Below, piece by piece: positions 63,982 to 64,000 of a stretch of 64,000 nucleotides of DNA; positions within the stretch are counted from its first letter, which is position 1, and each line of letters starts with the position of its first letter. The notes below the pieces were generated by a model. It saw nothing but the letters and a program-made list of their open reading frames with translations. It had not been told where the DNA came from and searched no databases. Source of the stretch: Alphaproteobacteria bacterium. GTDB lineage: Bacteria; Pseudomonadota; Alphaproteobacteria; Rhodospirillales; Casp-alpha2. The translations under genes were made by a program, and so were the position numbers. The stretch covers positions 23,386-87,385 of the forward strand of contig JAJRRU010000004.1 of NCBI GenBank assembly GCA_024279135.1, in the 5' to 3' direction.

Positions 63982-64000
63982 TTCGTCCAATTCTTGTGAA

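Noticed and set aside
1..64000. CRISPR arrays, tRNA or rRNA genes, riboswitches
   Set aside because: No regularly spaced repeats, cloverleaf patterns, rRNA-like stretches or recognisable cobalamin or glycine riboswitch cores were found by reading, including upstream of the B12 protein gene.

Overview
The window reads as the chromosome or a large plasmid/chromid of an alphaproteobacterium. Supporting signs are moderate GC with AT-rich promoters, the ETF-alpha/Fe-S protein/old-yellow-enzyme demethylase type of operon, DUF2285 plus RepA-type plasmid genes, and IS5-, IS6-, IS3- and IS481-type insertion sequences. It is accessory DNA: two large catabolic islands separated by a belt of broken mobile elements. 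No rRNA, tRNA or CRISPR array was seen.

Island 1 (1-43000) appears to break down amino-acid-like, probably N-methylated, compounds. From left to right it holds a dimethylglycine/sarcosine dehydrogenase-like flavoprotein (cut by the window edge), aspartate dehydrogenase, and a PLP enzyme. An eight-gene operon (5521-17584) follows, encoding a cobalamin mutase-like fusion, a membrane Fe-S protein, ETF alpha and beta, an old-yellow-enzyme demethylase, an ornithine-cyclodeaminase-family enzyme, an MttB-type methyltransferase and a GlpD-like flavoprotein. Then come a LysR regulator, an MmgE/PrpD protein, a first dipeptide-type ABC importer with a FAD-linked oxidase, an AruI-like thiamine-dependent decarboxylase divergent from a DadA-like amino acid dehydrogenase, an aldehyde dehydrogenase/GMC oxidoreductase pair, an IclR regulator, a second dipeptide-type ABC importer, and an aminotransferase divergent from a RidA protein. 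A 16-bp palindrome (consensus ATTCTYAWATRWGAAT) recurs in the promoter regions of at least seven of these units, including that of the IclR gene, so most of the island is probably one IclR regulon. Inferred logic: import by the two ABC systems; oxidative demethylation with electrons passing to ETF and the Fe-S protein; deamination by DadA or the aminotransferase; decarboxylation of the 2-oxo acid; oxidation of the aldehyde.

The belt (about 43000-50400) holds IS6, IS3, IS481, IS427-type IS5 and IS21 fragments, an AbiE type IV toxin-antitoxin pair with a likely operator, and a decayed plasmid-maintenance unit (DUF2285 protein, small HTH protein, RepA). A second copy of that unit lies at the right edge (62990-63866), about 15.35 kb away in direct orientation.

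Island 2 (50469-62648) lies between the two copies. It encodes a class I aminotransferase, an M20 deacylase/peptidase, an atypical SDR, a GntR regulator with an apparent second winged helix, two DapA-family aldolase/lyases flanking a deleted class V aminotransferase, a creatinase/ectoine-hydrolase-like M24 enzyme, a polar amino acid ABC importer and an enolase-superfamily (MR/MLE) enzyme. A shared CATTTTATACAAT element lies about 155 bp upstream of the first DapA-like gene and of the MR/MLE gene, with a related copy upstream of the SDR gene; it is the best candidate for the GntR site. The substrates of both islands are unknown; the assignments rest on protein families and gene context.
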